Of a stretch of DNA of 64,000 nt, positions 1 through 9,182 are shown piece after piece; within the stretch, counting starts at the first letter, position 1, and every line of letters starts with the position of its first letter. Under the pieces are notes generated by a model. It had not been told where the DNA came from, did no database searches, and was given only the letters and a program-made list of their open reading frames with translations. A program made the position numbers and the translations under genes. The stretch is from contig JAHBXR010000013.1 of NCBI GenBank assembly GCA_019636335.1, forward strand, positions 116,714-180,713, in the 5' to 3' direction. The stretch comes from Pirellulales bacterium. GTDB taxonomy: Bacteria; Planctomycetota; Planctomycetia; Pirellulales; JAEUIK01.

Positions 1-925
1 CCCGCGTCGCCTCGGTCAGTCGCGACAAGGCGGCCTCCAATTGGCGAGCGTATTCCTGGTACGTCTCGTCGTCGCCGTACTCGTACTCGTGCGACTGAAT
101 AATGCGACCGAGCGCCGTCAGCAATTCTGCCTCGTGCAGAAGCTCTGGCGCGTGCCGCTCGAAATCCTGTTGCGAACCGGTCCAGGGGACGAGCCGATCG
201 CGCTGGCCGGTTTCGAGACGCGTCATGATCGGTCGGCGGTCGGCGATCGTGGCCCAATCCTCGCGCGGCTTGCCTTCTCCGGCGATCCCCGTGCCGCCGC
301 GCACGAGATCTTGCAGCTCGGTGCTGCGCACCCGGGCCTCCTGAAAGGTGGTGTCGGATCCGGCCTTCGAGTTCCTGCCTGCCCGGGCCATCGAGTCGCG
401 CATCGAGGGGGCGACCTCTTTCCAGCGCACGTCGGTGTCGTACTCGGCGATGATGCCGAACAGCGCTGCTAGCACGGTGAACTGCACGCGGGCATCCTGA
501 TAGCCCCCCGACTTGAACTTGCCGGCCGTCTGCGTCAACTCGCCGAGTGTCTGCGAGATCGCTTTGACCTCGTCCTCGATCGTCTCGGGCGAGATCACCT
601 TCGACCATTGCTCGGCCTGTGTCGCGGTCGCCGCCGGCGACGGACTCGGCGGGGAGTTCGCAACCTTGGGAGGCGACGGAGTCGGCATCGCCCCCGCGAG
701 CGGAAGCGAGGGAGCTGTGCCAGGCCCCAATTCCTTGCTTGCGTCGGGAAAAAAGACGTCGCGGACGCTAGCATCCCACCGGGGTGGCGGCGCCGTGAAG
801 TGGGCCCGCGGACGGTGGCGCCGGCGGGCCAAAGGCGCCTGCGCAGCGGCCAGCTCGACCAGCGTATGGACCGCCAGGCCCAGGCAACCCAAGACAACGA
901 TCGTGGCGAGAAAAGGTCGCGGCAT
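1..925 (-). CDS. hypothetical exported protein, 3' end outside window
   Basis: The reverse strand is open from an ATG at 925 to the left edge, so the C-terminus is missing. The first 30 residues look like a signal peptide: MPRPFLATIVVLGCLGLAVH is a basic start plus a hydrophobic core, followed by an Ala-rich cleavage area. A short Pro/Ala/Ser-rich linker follows (around residues 60-105), then a mostly helical, charged region containing EDEVKAISQTLGELTQTAGK and RIIQSHEYEYGDDETYQEYA. I see no catalytic motif or lipobox. The gene is divergent from the ApbE gene at 1007, with 81 bp between the two starts, so the two probably share a promoter region. The family is not recognised; a secreted or periplasmic role is an inference from the signal peptide only. 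Confidence 0.75.
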   Translation of the reverse strand, partial: MPRPFLATIVVLGCLGLAVHTLVELAAAQAPLARRRHRPRAHFTAPPPRWDASVRDVFFPDASKELGPGTAPSLPLAGAMPTPSPPKVANSPPSPSPAATATQAEQWSKVISPETIEDEVKAISQTLGELTQTAGKFKSGGYQDARVQFTVLAALFGIIAEYDTDVRWKEVAPSMRDSMARAGRNSKAGSDTTFQEARVRSTELQDLVRGGTGIAGEGKPREDWATIADRRPIMTRLETGQRDRLVPWTGSQQDFERHAPELLHEAELLTALGRIIQSHEYEYGDDETYQEYARQLEAALSRLTEATR

Positions 926-1006
926 CCCTCGATTATGAGCCCACCTGGCGCTAGCGGCAAGCAAGGTGTCGTGCGCCAACGGGGCGCCTCACCGTATAAT
1001 CGAAGC

Positions 1007-2128
1007 ATGCCGCACGACGAACCACGCACGGGCTCACGGCGCGACTTTCTCACCGGAAAGGGGGCCGTCGATGCGCTGGCGGAGCTGGTCGACCAGGGGC
1101 TCGCCGATACTTCACCGGCCAGCGGTTTGCGCGGACGCGCCGCACCGGCCGAGCCTTACGTCATTCGCTACGGCCGGCGCGCGATGGCCTGCGAGTTCGA
1201 AGTGGTCGTGAATGCCGGCGAGCACGAGCAGGCCACGACCGCCGCGCTGGTGGCGCTCGACCTGGTCGATCAACTGGAAGCACAACTGACCGTCTATCGC
1301 GATACGAGCGAGATCTCGCGCCTCAATCGCGAGGCCGCGCTGGGGTGGATGGCCGTCGAGCCGCGGCTGTTTCGATTGCTGCAGCAGGCCGCGCGGTTGC
1401 ACGAGGAGACTGCCGGCGCCTACGACATCACCTCCGGACCCCTTTCCAAGGTTTGGGGCTTCTATCGTCGCGAAGGGGCCATTCCTACCGACGAGGCGCT
1501 CGCCCAAGCGAGGGAATCGGTCGGCATGCGGCACGTCGAGTTCGATGAAGCGCAGCGAACGCTCCGCTTTACCAGGGCCGGAGTCGAGTTGAACCTGGGA
1601 AGCATCGGCAAAGGCTACGCGCTCGATCGCGCGGCGGCCAGCATGTTTGCCGCTGGGGTGGACCATTTTCTCTGGCACGGGGGTCAGAGCAGCGTCCTGG
1701 CGCGCGGCACGCACGCGGCGCAACCCGTCGACCGGCCCGGCTGGATCGTCGGCCTGCTCGATCCCTTGCATCCCGCGCGGCGCATCGCTGAAATCGTGCT
1801 CCACGATCGAGCGATAGGCACCTCAGGGGCCGGCAGCCAGTTCTTTCGCCACGGGGGGAAACGTTACGGCCACATCCTCGATCCGCGCACCGGCTGGCCC
1901 GCCGAGGGAGTTCTGTCGGCGACCGCCGTGGCCCCGACAGCCGCCGAGGCCGATTCGCTCGCCACGGCCTTCTACGTCATGGGGGTCGAGGCCACGCGGG
2001 CCTATTGCGAATCCCGGCCGCAGATTGGGGCGGTACTCACCTACCAGCCATCGCCGGGGGCCCCGCTGGCATGCGAATCCATCAACCTGCGCGACGAAGA
2101 ATTCCGGCGCCTGGACGAAATTGTCTAA
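1007..2128 (+). CDS. apbE: FAD:protein FMN transferase (ApbE family)
   Basis: 373 residues. ApbE enzymes transfer FMN from FAD to a threonine of exported flavoproteins such as NqrB/RnfG, and need Mg2+. The family signatures are present: YDITSGPLSKVWGF in the middle, LNLGSIGKGYALDRAA, and GTSGAGSQFFRHGGKRYGHI followed by DPRTGWPAEGV. The N-terminus carries SRRDFLTGKGA, which resembles a Tat twin-arginine motif but has no hydrophobic stretch after it; it may be a decayed Tat signal. The frame is open far upstream, but ATG 1007 is chosen because the protein homology and the twin-arginine box begin there and the upstream part is the shadow of the divergent gene at 925. The length is normal for ApbE. 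Confidence 0.9.
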   Translation: MPHDEPRTGSRRDFLTGKGAVDALAELVDQGLADTSPASGLRGRAAPAEPYVIRYGRRAMACEFEVVVNAGEHEQATTAALVALDLVDQLEAQLTVYRDTSEISRLNREAALGWMAVEPRLFRLLQQAARLHEETAGAYDITSGPLSKVWGFYRREGAIPTDEALAQARESVGMRHVEFDEAQRTLRFTRAGVELNLGSIGKGYALDRAAASMFAAGVDHFLWHGGQSSVLARGTHAAQPVDRPGWIVGLLDPLHPARRIAEIVLHDRAIGTSGAGSQFFRHGGKRYGHILDPRTGWPAEGVLSATAVAPTAAEADSLATAFYVMGVEATRAYCESRPQIGAVLTYQPSPGAPLACESINLRDEEFRRLDEIV

Positions 2129-2207
2129 GGTGGGCTAATCGATCCCCCTACGTCCGCCGGCCGTAGTAAACCGGACGAGGGTGAACCGATTCCCATCTTC
2201 CCTGTTG

Positions 2208-2359
2208 TGCGACCGCAGTCGCAGTTGTCCAGTTGGGGAAGAATAGGTAAGTTTTCAGGTTGTTCGGACTAGAGGAAGCAGGCAAGTAGTGGGGAGCCCT
2301 GCGGTTGCACCGACCGCTGCCGGCAGCCTGGGTCATGGTGACCGCGCCTGGCCGGTCGG
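2208..2359. ncRNA. candidate structured non-coding RNA
   Basis: No credible gene fills 2129-2552. Inside it, 2208-2218 (TGCGACCGCAG) pairs with 2299-2309 (CTGCGGTTGCA) over 11 positions with one G-U pair, closing a loop of 80 nt. The next base starts a second hairpin, CCGACCG (2310-2316) with CGGTCGG (2353-2359), which holds the perfect palindrome GCTGCCGGCAGC (2316-2327) and the stem GGTCA/TGACC (2331-2343). A further interrupted hairpin lies upstream at 2137-2191. The first unit is about 102 nt and contains GAGGAAGCAGGCAAG near its apex, reminiscent of the GGAAGCAGCC part of bacterial SRP RNA, but the usual GGAA tetraloop context is not clear. It could be 4.5S RNA, an unrelated RNA, or a repeat remnant. 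Strand is not certain. Confidence 0.3.
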
Positions 2360-2552
2360 AGACGTCCTTGCCTCGGGTCCCGCCCATTACCCCGCCAAGT
2401 CGTTGGTGTTCCGCATATTCCGACTCTAACAGGCAAGGTTCGGCCCACGACCGCCTAAGTTCCGACAGCCTTAAACCGCGGGCGGGGTTAGAATTGATCT
2501 GGTGTCCGTTCCAGGGCGCATCCTTCCGCCGCTCGCACCGTCATCTCCCCTG

Positions 2553-3272
2553 ATGTTCGATTACCTCTTCGGCAACATTTCCTACTTCGGCATTGTGGCG
2601 GTCCTGCTGCTGAGCGGGATAGGCCTGCCCGTGCCCGAAGAACTGCCCGTCGTCATCGCCGGCGCCGCGAGCGCCTATGGCCAATTGAATCCTTGGCTGG
2701 CCTTTCTTGCCTGCCTGGTGGGGGCCTTGGCCGGCGATTGCCTGCTGTACGCCATCGGCTACCACTTTGGTCACAGCGCGCTCAAAGACCATCGCTTCTT
2801 CACACGGTTTCTCCGACCCGAGCGCGAAGCACGCGTCGAGCAGATGATTTTGCAGCACGGCCTCAAGGTGCTGATCCTGGCGCGTTTCATGGTCGGCATC
2901 CGCTCGGCCGCCTTTCTCGCCGCGGGCATTCTGCGCTTGCCGTTTCGCCGCTTCATCGTGGTCGATGCCATCTGCGCGACCATCGTCATCGGGATCTTCT
3001 TTAGCCTCAGCTTCCACTTCGCCCCGCGCATTCACGAGTTGCTCACCTGGATCCGTGGCTTCGGCCTTGGCTTTACGGGCCTCGTCTTGCTGGTGGTGGC
3101 GATCGTCGGTTACGTCTACTACCGTCGTCGGAAGAACCGCATCGCCCGGGTACTCGAACGCCGTGTCAGCCGGAACCTGGCCCGTAGCGGCGCGAACGGC
3201 CTGGTAACGCCAGACGGCGCCAAGAACGAGGCCCCCGCCGATACGCTCGACGACGAAAAGTCGGTCGCCTGA
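2553..3272 (+). CDS. DedA family membrane protein
   Basis: 239 residues, about five hydrophobic segments. The family pattern is clear: an early LLLSGIGLPVPEELPVVIAG (the conserved acidic/proline loop of DedA/SNARE-associated proteins), then LVGALAGDCLLYAIGYHFG and ARFMVGIRSAAFLAAGILRL. DedA proteins are inner-membrane transporters or flippases linked to phospholipid recycling and membrane potential. The C-terminal ~45 residues are basic and polar, likely cytoplasmic. ATG 2553 is chosen because the hydrophobic N-terminus begins there; a GTG at 2502 is in frame but adds only a proline-rich leader. No operon partner: the next gene on this strand starts 180 bp later. Confidence 0.88.
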   Translation: MFDYLFGNISYFGIVAVLLLSGIGLPVPEELPVVIAGAASAYGQLNPWLAFLACLVGALAGDCLLYAIGYHFGHSALKDHRFFTRFLRPEREARVEQMILQHGLKVLILARFMVGIRSAAFLAAGILRLPFRRFIVVDAICATIVIGIFFSLSFHFAPRIHELLTWIRGFGLGFTGLVLLVVAIVGYVYYRRRKNRIARVLERRVSRNLARSGANGLVTPDGAKNEAPADTLDDEKSVA

Positions 3273-3454
3273 ACCGACGGGACGCTCGAGCCGGGGGAAC
3301 TTCGGCGATCCGATTCGCCGCCAGCGGGGTTAGCAACTTAGGGACGTGCGGACGTGCGAGCCGGACGATTTTTGTTCGCCGCGGTGGGAGCCGCTTGGTA
3401 AATTAAAACTGGCCACTAAGCTGCCTCCAGCTCAGAACTTGGAAGAGGAGTAGC

Positions 3455-5488
3455 ATGCCCGAGCTTGCGCCCCCATCGACCCAGGCAGCCTCTGCGCCCA
3501 CGGTGCAGCCGGCGGCGGTCGAAGATCTGCGCGCAGCCGGCGGCCGCTTCTCCGGGCTGCTCTCGCAACTCACGACCCTTTCGGCGAATCGCACGTTGCT
3601 TTGGGCCGTGCTCATCAGCCTGGGACTCCATTTCGTGCTGCTGGCGGCCTTCGGCCAGATCGAGTTCGCGGCCATTCCCACGGTCGTCCTGCGCGAGATC
3701 GAGGCCCTCGTCGATCAGCCCGAGCGATTTGAGCCGCTCGACAACTTTCCCGAACAACTCGAGATCGCCACCCCCAGCGAGATGATTAGCGAATCGGTTT
3801 TCGCCTCGGTCGGGGGCGCGTCGAGCAGCGCCATGCCCAGCTCAGTCGGGGGAGGCGGAGGTGGCGGCAGCTTCAGCAGCTCGATCGTCGGCCCCCAGAT
3901 TGCGCTCTCGAGCGCCCTGCCCACCACCGGCTCGGGCGGACCTTCGCTCGAGATCATGGCCCCCGAGCAGATCCGCGGCATCGAGCTCGACAAGGTGCTC
4001 GTCAGCCACGGCACCGTCGGCGGAGAAGTCGCGTCCGTCGAAGGGGCCGTCGATCGCCTCACGCGCGAGATCGCGCTGAATCTCGAACAGAGCAACGTGC
4101 TCGTCATCTGGCTGATGGATGCCTCGATCAGTCTCGTCGACGAGCGCGAGGCGGTCGCCGACCGCTTGAAGCGCGTCTATCGCGAAATCGACGAGCTGGG
4201 TTCTCTCTCCGCGGGCGCGCTGTTGAGCACCGTCGCCTCGTTCGGCCAGAACTCGGCCACGCTCGTGCCACCCACGGGCGATGGCGACAAGATCGTCGAC
4301 GCGATCCGTTCGGTGCCGATCGATGACTCGGGGCAAGAGAACGTCTTCTCGGCCGTCATCGCGTCGGTCGATCAGTACAAGGCCCTCCGCTCGCGTGAAA
4401 AACGCAAGCTGATGGTCGTCATCTGGACCGACGAGTCGGGGGACGACATGGCCCGGCTCGAAGAGGCGATCAATATCTGCCAGCGGCTGACGGTACCGGT
4501 CTTTGCCGTCGGTCCCTCGGCCATGTTCGGCCGCGAGGTCGGCACGCAGGAATACCGCGATCCCGAGGATGGCCAGGTCTATCAGCTACCGGTCGACCGC
4601 GGTCCCGACACGGCCCGGCCCGAGCTGTTGAAATTGCCCTACTGGTTCAATGGTCCGCAGCACGACAACCTGCGGGCCGGCGTGGGCCCCTACGCCCTGA
4701 CGCGCCTCGCCACGGAAACCGGCGGCGCCTACTTCATCAGCGAAAGCAAGGCGGACGGTTCCCGCTTCCGACTGGCCGATCTGCGCCGCTATATGCCGGC
4801 CTACACCTCGGCCAACGAGTACACCAAAGGGGTCAAGCAGAGCAAAGTTCGCCAGGCGGTCCTCTCGGCGGTCGACATCACCCATCAGCGAGATCTGAAG
4901 GGAACGCCCACTCTGTCGTTTGCCCCCACGGGCGACAACTTTCAGCAGCAGCTTCGCGAAGCGCAAGAATCGGTCGCCTACGACCTGTTGACGATCGAAC
5001 GGGCGCTCGCCCCCTTTGGCAACAAGGGGATGGAGCAGGAGTATTCGCAAGAGGTCTCTCCCCGCTGGCAGGCCTGGTACGACCTGACGCTGGGCCGCCT
5101 GCTGGCGATGCAGGTTCGTTGCCACGAATTCAACTGGGCCTGCGCCGTCATGAAGGGAAAAGGCTCCGACTTCGTCGATCAGAAGTCGAATCGCTGGGAG
5201 TTCGTCCCCGACGAGAAGATCAACTTCGGCAGTGTCTCGGAGCGCGCCGCCGCCGAGGCCACGCGTCTGCTCAAGCGTGCGGTGGAAAACAACCCCGGCA
5301 CCCCCTGGGCTTTATTGGCCCAGCGCGAGTTGGAAAAACCGTTCGGCTTCCGCGTGGAAGAGGGCTACGTGCCACCTCCCCCCGCAATGAATACGCCCAA
5401 CGCGAACAATCCACCCCCGCCGGGCATCCGCGTCGAGCAGCCCCGCATGATCCCGCGCAAGACGGCCGACCAGTTGCCCAAGCTCTAA
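3455..5488 (+). CDS. large membrane-anchored VWA-domain protein
   Basis: 677 residues. Start ATG 3455 has a good ribosome site (GAAGAGGAG) just upstream. There is one membrane segment near residues 46-66 (LLWAVLISLGLHFVLLAAFG), then a Ser/Gly-rich linker with a run of glycines around residues 130-140. A von Willebrand A-type domain follows at roughly 200-380, where VLVIWLMDASISLVDE supplies a DxSxS metal-binding-like motif and LMVVIWTDESGDD the second acidic loop. The C-terminal part is long and helical, ending in a proline-rich tail. Such anchored VWA proteins are common in planctomycetes but have no established role; binding of partner proteins at the membrane is the usual assumption. The gene stands alone, 145 bp before the PQQ-propeller gene. 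Confidence 0.8.
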   Translation: MPELAPPSTQAASAPTVQPAAVEDLRAAGGRFSGLLSQLTTLSANRTLLWAVLISLGLHFVLLAAFGQIEFAAIPTVVLREIEALVDQPERFEPLDNFPEQLEIATPSEMISESVFASVGGASSSAMPSSVGGGGGGGSFSSSIVGPQIALSSALPTTGSGGPSLEIMAPEQIRGIELDKVLVSHGTVGGEVASVEGAVDRLTREIALNLEQSNVLVIWLMDASISLVDEREAVADRLKRVYREIDELGSLSAGALLSTVASFGQNSATLVPPTGDGDKIVDAIRSVPIDDSGQENVFSAVIASVDQYKALRSREKRKLMVVIWTDESGDDMARLEEAINICQRLTVPVFAVGPSAMFGREVGTQEYRDPEDGQVYQLPVDRGPDTARPELLKLPYWFNGPQHDNLRAGVGPYALTRLATETGGAYFISESKADGSRFRLADLRRYMPAYTSANEYTKGVKQSKVRQAVLSAVDITHQRDLKGTPTLSFAPTGDNFQQQLREAQESVAYDLLTIERALAPFGNKGMEQEYSQEVSPRWQAWYDLTLGRLLAMQVRCHEFNWACAVMKGKGSDFVDQKSNRWEFVPDEKINFGSVSERAAAEATRLLKRAVENNPGTPWALLAQRELEKPFGFRVEEGYVPPPPAMNTPNANNPPPPGIRVEQPRMIPRKTADQLPKL

Positions 5489-5633
5489 ACGGCCGGGCAG
5501 CGCCATCCACCACACGGTCATTTTCCCGGGCCCCACTCGTCGATTAGAATCGCGGTGTCGCCACCTGGCGGGGTCGTGATCCATCGTGAGATCCCCCCTG
5601 CTCCTGCCGCGTACCGCATTGCGAGATTCCCCC

Positions 5634-6905
5634 ATGAAGGCCCGTCTCGTTCGCTTGTTTCTACTCGCGTTGTTGCTGGTCTTGCTCCACACCGAGCACG
5701 CTTCGGCCGACCATTGGCCCCAAATGCGCGGACCGCACGGCACCTGCGCGACCGAGGCACACGACCTGCCCGTCGAATTCGGCAAGGAGAAGAACCTGCT
5801 ATGGCGAGTCGAGATGCCCGGCCATAGTGCGGCCACGCCAGCCGTCTGGGGCGATTACATCTTCACCGTCACGCCCGAGGGAGAAGAGGTCTATCTTGTG
5901 GCCCTCGATCTGGCGGGGCAGGAACGCTGGCGGCGCAAGGTCGGCACCGGCAACCGCAAGCTCGGCTTCAATGGCAAGAACAACTTTGCCACTCCCAGCC
6001 CCGCCACCGACGGCGAGCACGTCTGGCTTCTCGTGGGGACGGGCGAACTGCACTGCTTCGACATGGACGGCGCGCCGGTTTGGAGCGTCAACCTGAACGA
6101 CCTCTTCGGCAAGTACGACACGCTCTTCGGCTTCGGCTTCACGCCGCTCTTGTGGCAGGATTCGCTCTTTGTGCCCTACCTGCACCAGGGCACGTCGCTC
6201 GTCGCGGCGCTCGACAAGCGCACCGGCGAGGTGCGGTGGAAGACCGGCCGCACGACCGACGCCAAGGACGAGTCGAAGGACGCCTATAGCAGCCCCTGCA
6301 TCCTCACGTATCCCGATCGGGCCGAAGTGGTCATCTGCGGCGCCGATCTGGCGAATGCCTACGACGCCGCCACGGGCGAGGAGATCTGGCGCCACGGCGA
6401 TATCAATCCCACGGACAACAACACGCTGCGGATCGTGGTCTCGCCCGTCACCGATGGCCAGCGCATCTACGTGTCGAGCGCCAAGCGCGGACCGGTCCAC
6501 GCGATCAAGCCGGGCGGATCGGGGGATGTCACGGCGACGCACCATCTTTGGACGCGCACGGAAGACACCCCAGACGTGCCCACGCCCGCCGTGGCCGACG
6601 GTTTATTCTACATGCTGCGCGAGAACGGCGTGCTCAGCGTGCTCGATGCCGCCACGGGCGAGCAATGCTACTCCGAGCGTGTGGCCAGCCGCGCAGGCGC
6701 GTTCAGCCCCAGTCCCGTCGTGGCCGACGGCAAAGTCTACCTGGCCAGCGAAGGGGGCATCCTTGCCGTCGTCGCCGCGGGCCGCACGTTCGACAAACTC
6801 GCCGAAAACGATCTCGGCGAAATGATGATGGCCACGCCGGCGATCGTCGGCGATCGCATCTACGTACGTACGGAAAAGGCGCTCTACTGCTTCCAGAAGC
6901 AATAG
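5634..6905 (+). CDS. exported PQQ-like beta-propeller protein
   Basis: 423 residues with a signal peptide (MKARLVRLFLLALLLVLLHT, cleavage near ASA-DHW). The mature part begins with DHWPQMRGPHGT, a common opening of planctomycete PQQ-propeller proteins, and contains repeated blade signatures such as LVALDLAGQERWRRKVG, VAALDKRTGEVRWKTG, NAYDAATGEEIWRHG and LSVLDAATGEQCYSE. The fold is that of quinoprotein dehydrogenases and BamB, but no quinone or metal ligands can be assigned, so enzyme activity is not claimed. ATG 5634 is used rather than upstream in-frame starts because it opens the signal peptide. Likely periplasmic or extracytoplasmic. Confidence 0.85.
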   Translation: MKARLVRLFLLALLLVLLHTEHASADHWPQMRGPHGTCATEAHDLPVEFGKEKNLLWRVEMPGHSAATPAVWGDYIFTVTPEGEEVYLVALDLAGQERWRRKVGTGNRKLGFNGKNNFATPSPATDGEHVWLLVGTGELHCFDMDGAPVWSVNLNDLFGKYDTLFGFGFTPLLWQDSLFVPYLHQGTSLVAALDKRTGEVRWKTGRTTDAKDESKDAYSSPCILTYPDRAEVVICGADLANAYDAATGEEIWRHGDINPTDNNTLRIVVSPVTDGQRIYVSSAKRGPVHAIKPGGSGDVTATHHLWTRTEDTPDVPTPAVADGLFYMLRENGVLSVLDAATGEQCYSERVASRAGAFSPSPVVADGKVYLASEGGILAVVAAGRTFDKLAENDLGEMMMATPAIVGDRIYVRTEKALYCFQKQ

Positions 6906-6997
6906 TCCGCTCGTCGCTTCCGATCTTCCGCGCACGAATCGCCTGGCCCACGCATTTCTCTTGCGACGCTTTGCGCCTCTCGCATAAGATGGGGGGC

Positions 6998-8041
6998 ATG
7001 CAGCATCGCTCGAACATTTGCCGGTGCGTGTGGGCAATTCTTGCGGTCGCGGTGTTCCTCTCGAACGCCCCAGAGGCCGCCGCTCAGAAGCTCTCGATGA
7101 ACGAGAACCTGAGCAAGCAGCTTGGCCGCGTTCAGCTTCTCGTTGCCGGTGGGCGCATCGTGGCCCAGGCGCCGCAACTCGGCGGCCGCATCACGTCGAA
7201 CTCGACGAACGAGGATCGCAGCGAGCGGCTCACGATCGAGTTCACCGGCACGCAGCCTACCTTCGAGTACGAGCTCACCACGGCGACCGAGCAGATTCTT
7301 GCGCAGGTGCATCAAGGGGAACGCATCACGCTCCGCCGCCTGCCGCGCAGCAATGCCTCGGAGATCGAGCCGATGTCGTTCGTGCAAGAGATCGGCACGA
7401 GTCTCGAGCTGAGGATCGGCGCCGACGGCCAGGAACGGGTCCATCGCTCCACGTCGCTGTGGTACCTGCTGATGGACGAGCCCGACGCTTGTCGCGAGCA
7501 TCTGGTGCCGCTGCTCGAGATGCTGCGTCCCGACTGGCGTTTGATGCAGACAGCGCAGGAAATTGAAGAGGGCATGATTCGCGCCGCGCAGTCGCCGTCA
7601 CGCACGAATCGCGAGCAATGGAGCCAACTCGTCGCCCAGTTGGGAAGCGACGCCTTCGCCGAGCGTCGCGCCGCCGACCGCTTGTTGCGTCAAGTCGGGC
7701 AGGCGATCATTCCCTACCTCGATAGTCTCGATTCGGGCAGGCTCGATGCCGAGCAGCGCTTTCGCATTCGACGCATCGTGGGGGACCTGGCCAACGACGA
7801 AGCCGAGGATCTGCCCGCCCGCGTCATGCAATCGGCCGCGGCCGATCCTCGCGCCTGGCTGACGTTGCTCGACCGTCCCGACGAATCGCTGCGGCGTTTG
7901 GCGCTCGCTCAGATGCAAGAGTTGCTTGGCGAGCCGCTCGAGTTCGACCCTGCCGGCGAGGTCGCCCAGCGCGACGAACAGATCGCGCAGCTTCGCACCC
8001 GATTCGAACGCCCCTCCCCCTCGGCAGGCCGCGCGCTCTGA
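6998..8041 (+). CDS. hypothetical exported protein with HEAT-like C-terminal part
   Basis: 347 residues. The N-terminus (MQHRSNICRCVWAILAVAVF, then APEAAAQ) is a signal peptide; an in-frame ATG three codons upstream at 6989 is equally possible. The middle region is rich in beta-prone sequence (LTIEFTGTQPTFEYELTTAT). From about residue 205 the chain is helical: SDAFAERRAADRLLRQVGQA, FRIRRIVGDLANDEAEDLPA and ESLRRLALAQMQELLGEPLE look like HEAT-type helical pairs with the conserved pattern seen in planctomycete repeat proteins. No catalytic motif. The stop codon lies at the beginning of a copy of the TGACCACTAG repeat family. It follows the PQQ protein by 92 bp, possibly co-transcribed. Function unknown. 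Confidence 0.7.
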   Translation: MQHRSNICRCVWAILAVAVFLSNAPEAAAQKLSMNENLSKQLGRVQLLVAGGRIVAQAPQLGGRITSNSTNEDRSERLTIEFTGTQPTFEYELTTATEQILAQVHQGERITLRRLPRSNASEIEPMSFVQEIGTSLELRIGADGQERVHRSTSLWYLLMDEPDACREHLVPLLEMLRPDWRLMQTAQEIEEGMIRAAQSPSRTNREQWSQLVAQLGSDAFAERRAADRLLRQVGQAIIPYLDSLDSGRLDAEQRFRIRRIVGDLANDEAEDLPARVMQSAAADPRAWLTLLDRPDESLRRLALAQMQELLGEPLEFDPAGEVAQRDEQIAQLRTRFERPSPSAGRAL

Positions 8042-8061
8042 CCACTAGCCACTGCCCCCCC
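8039..8061. repeat. short remnant of the TGACCACTAG repeat family
   Basis: TGACCACTAGCCACTGCCCC starts on the TGA stop codon of the gene before it. The same string, with small changes, occurs at 23161-23188 and 47254-47280. Here only one arm is present, so this is a weak, short match and might be chance; it is listed because the other two copies also sit at intergenic boundaries. Confidence 0.35.
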
Positions 8062-8073
8062 GTCGCGCCGCCG

Positions 8074-8760
8074 CTACTCGCGCGGCAATTCTTTCAGATA
8101 GACGTTCTTGAAATAGAGCGTCGAGCCGTGGCTCTGCAGCTCGATCTGGCCGGTGGGATAGATCGGCTTGTCCCGTTCCCAGTAGTTTTCCATGGGCACT
8201 TCATCGACCACCAACTGGTCGTTGAGCTTCACGGTGACGCGATCTCCCACCATCTTGATGTAGAAGGTGTTCCATTCGCCCACCGGTCGGTCGGCGACCA
8301 CGCTCGGCTTCGAGGGATGCTTCTGATTGTTGTACAGACCGCCCGAGCCGACCGGATCGTCCCAGATCTGCACCTGCGGCGAGCCACGCAGGTAGATGCC
8401 GCTATCACCCTTGGGCTCGATTTTCCAATCGACCCACATTTCGAAGTCGCCGTAATCCTTCGTCGTGCAGAGCGAGTGACCGTGCCCGTCGAAGACCAGC
8501 ATGCCGTCCGACACGCTCCAATGGGCCCGCATCTTTTCGTCGGCCCCCTTCTGCAGGTCTTCTAACTGCTCGGGCGTCAGCTTGGCCCGCTCGACCGGGT
8601 CGAGCACTAGCCCCTTCCAGCCCGACAGGTCTTTGCCGTTGAACAAAGCCACGAACCCCTCCGGGGGTGCGTTGTCGGCACGCTGATCGTCGGCCAGCGA
8701 GGAGCTCGCGGAAAGAATCAGTCCCAGTAACAACGAACTCGCGGCCAGCCGAGCATTCAT
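8074..8760 (-). CDS. exported DUF1080 (3-keto-disaccharide hydrolase-like) protein
   Basis: 228 residues with a signal peptide (MNARLAASSLLLGLILSASS, cleavage near SLA-DDQ). The DUF1080 signature is complete: EGFVALFNGKDLSGWKGL at the start of the domain, then DFEMWVDWKIEPKGDSGIYL, VQIWDDP and GEWNTFYIKMVGDRVTVKLN, ending with GQIELQSHGSTLYFKNVYLK. The fold is a concanavalin-like beta sandwich. Members are abundant in planctomycetes; some have been assigned as 3-keto-disaccharide hydrolases acting on oxidised sugars, so a periplasmic role in polysaccharide breakdown is likely but not shown here. It is divergent from bamA, with about 420 bp between the starts. Confidence 0.88.
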   Translation of the reverse strand: MNARLAASSLLLGLILSASSSLADDQRADNAPPEGFVALFNGKDLSGWKGLVLDPVERAKLTPEQLEDLQKGADEKMRAHWSVSDGMLVFDGHGHSLCTTKDYGDFEMWVDWKIEPKGDSGIYLRGSPQVQIWDDPVGSGGLYNNQKHPSKPSVVADRPVGEWNTFYIKMVGDRVTVKLNDQLVVDEVPMENYWERDKPIYPTGQIELQSHGSTLYFKNVYLKELPRE

Positions 8761-9182
8761 GGGGTAATCTCGGGGGAATTGGTGAGGCAGGAAAAGCAGG
8801 GGATAGCGGAGCGTGACAGCGTCGCCGGCGCCGAACAGAAAACGGCCCCGAACGACCGCACGTCATCGTAAACGGCGCAAACAGGCGAAGCAAGCAAGCG
8901 ACTATCTCCGGAAGCGATCCCTTCGTCGGGTCGCTTCGGGGGGGAATTCTGCCACTTTTTCCCTGATCGGGTCTCTTCGGCTGTGAACTCGGCTTGTGGC
9001 GTGGGGGGCGTTTGAGTATCTCTACCCGCCCCTGGAGTGGCCGCCGGCCATTCGGCCAGCCTTTCGCAGGCAGCATCACCCCAGGACGCGGCGACCTCGG
9101 TCGTTCGCCACCCTTCGACACTCACGTCTTCGCTCGTCGCAGTCACCTGTTGAGTCACCGCAGCCGCACGGAACACGTGTTG
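8761..9182. other. divergent intergenic region, DUF1080 gene / bamA
   Basis: 422 bp between the two divergent starts. The frame of bamA stays open through it, but the sequence does not continue the protein before the signal peptide, and the long reverse reading frame here is a codon-bias shadow. It must hold both promoters. I found no convincing -35/-10 pair, terminator or repeat. Confidence 0.4.

Noticed and set aside
2148..2387. Reverse 79-codon frame between apbE and the DedA gene
   Set aside because: It covers the structured stretch, has no ribosome site and no protein-like composition.
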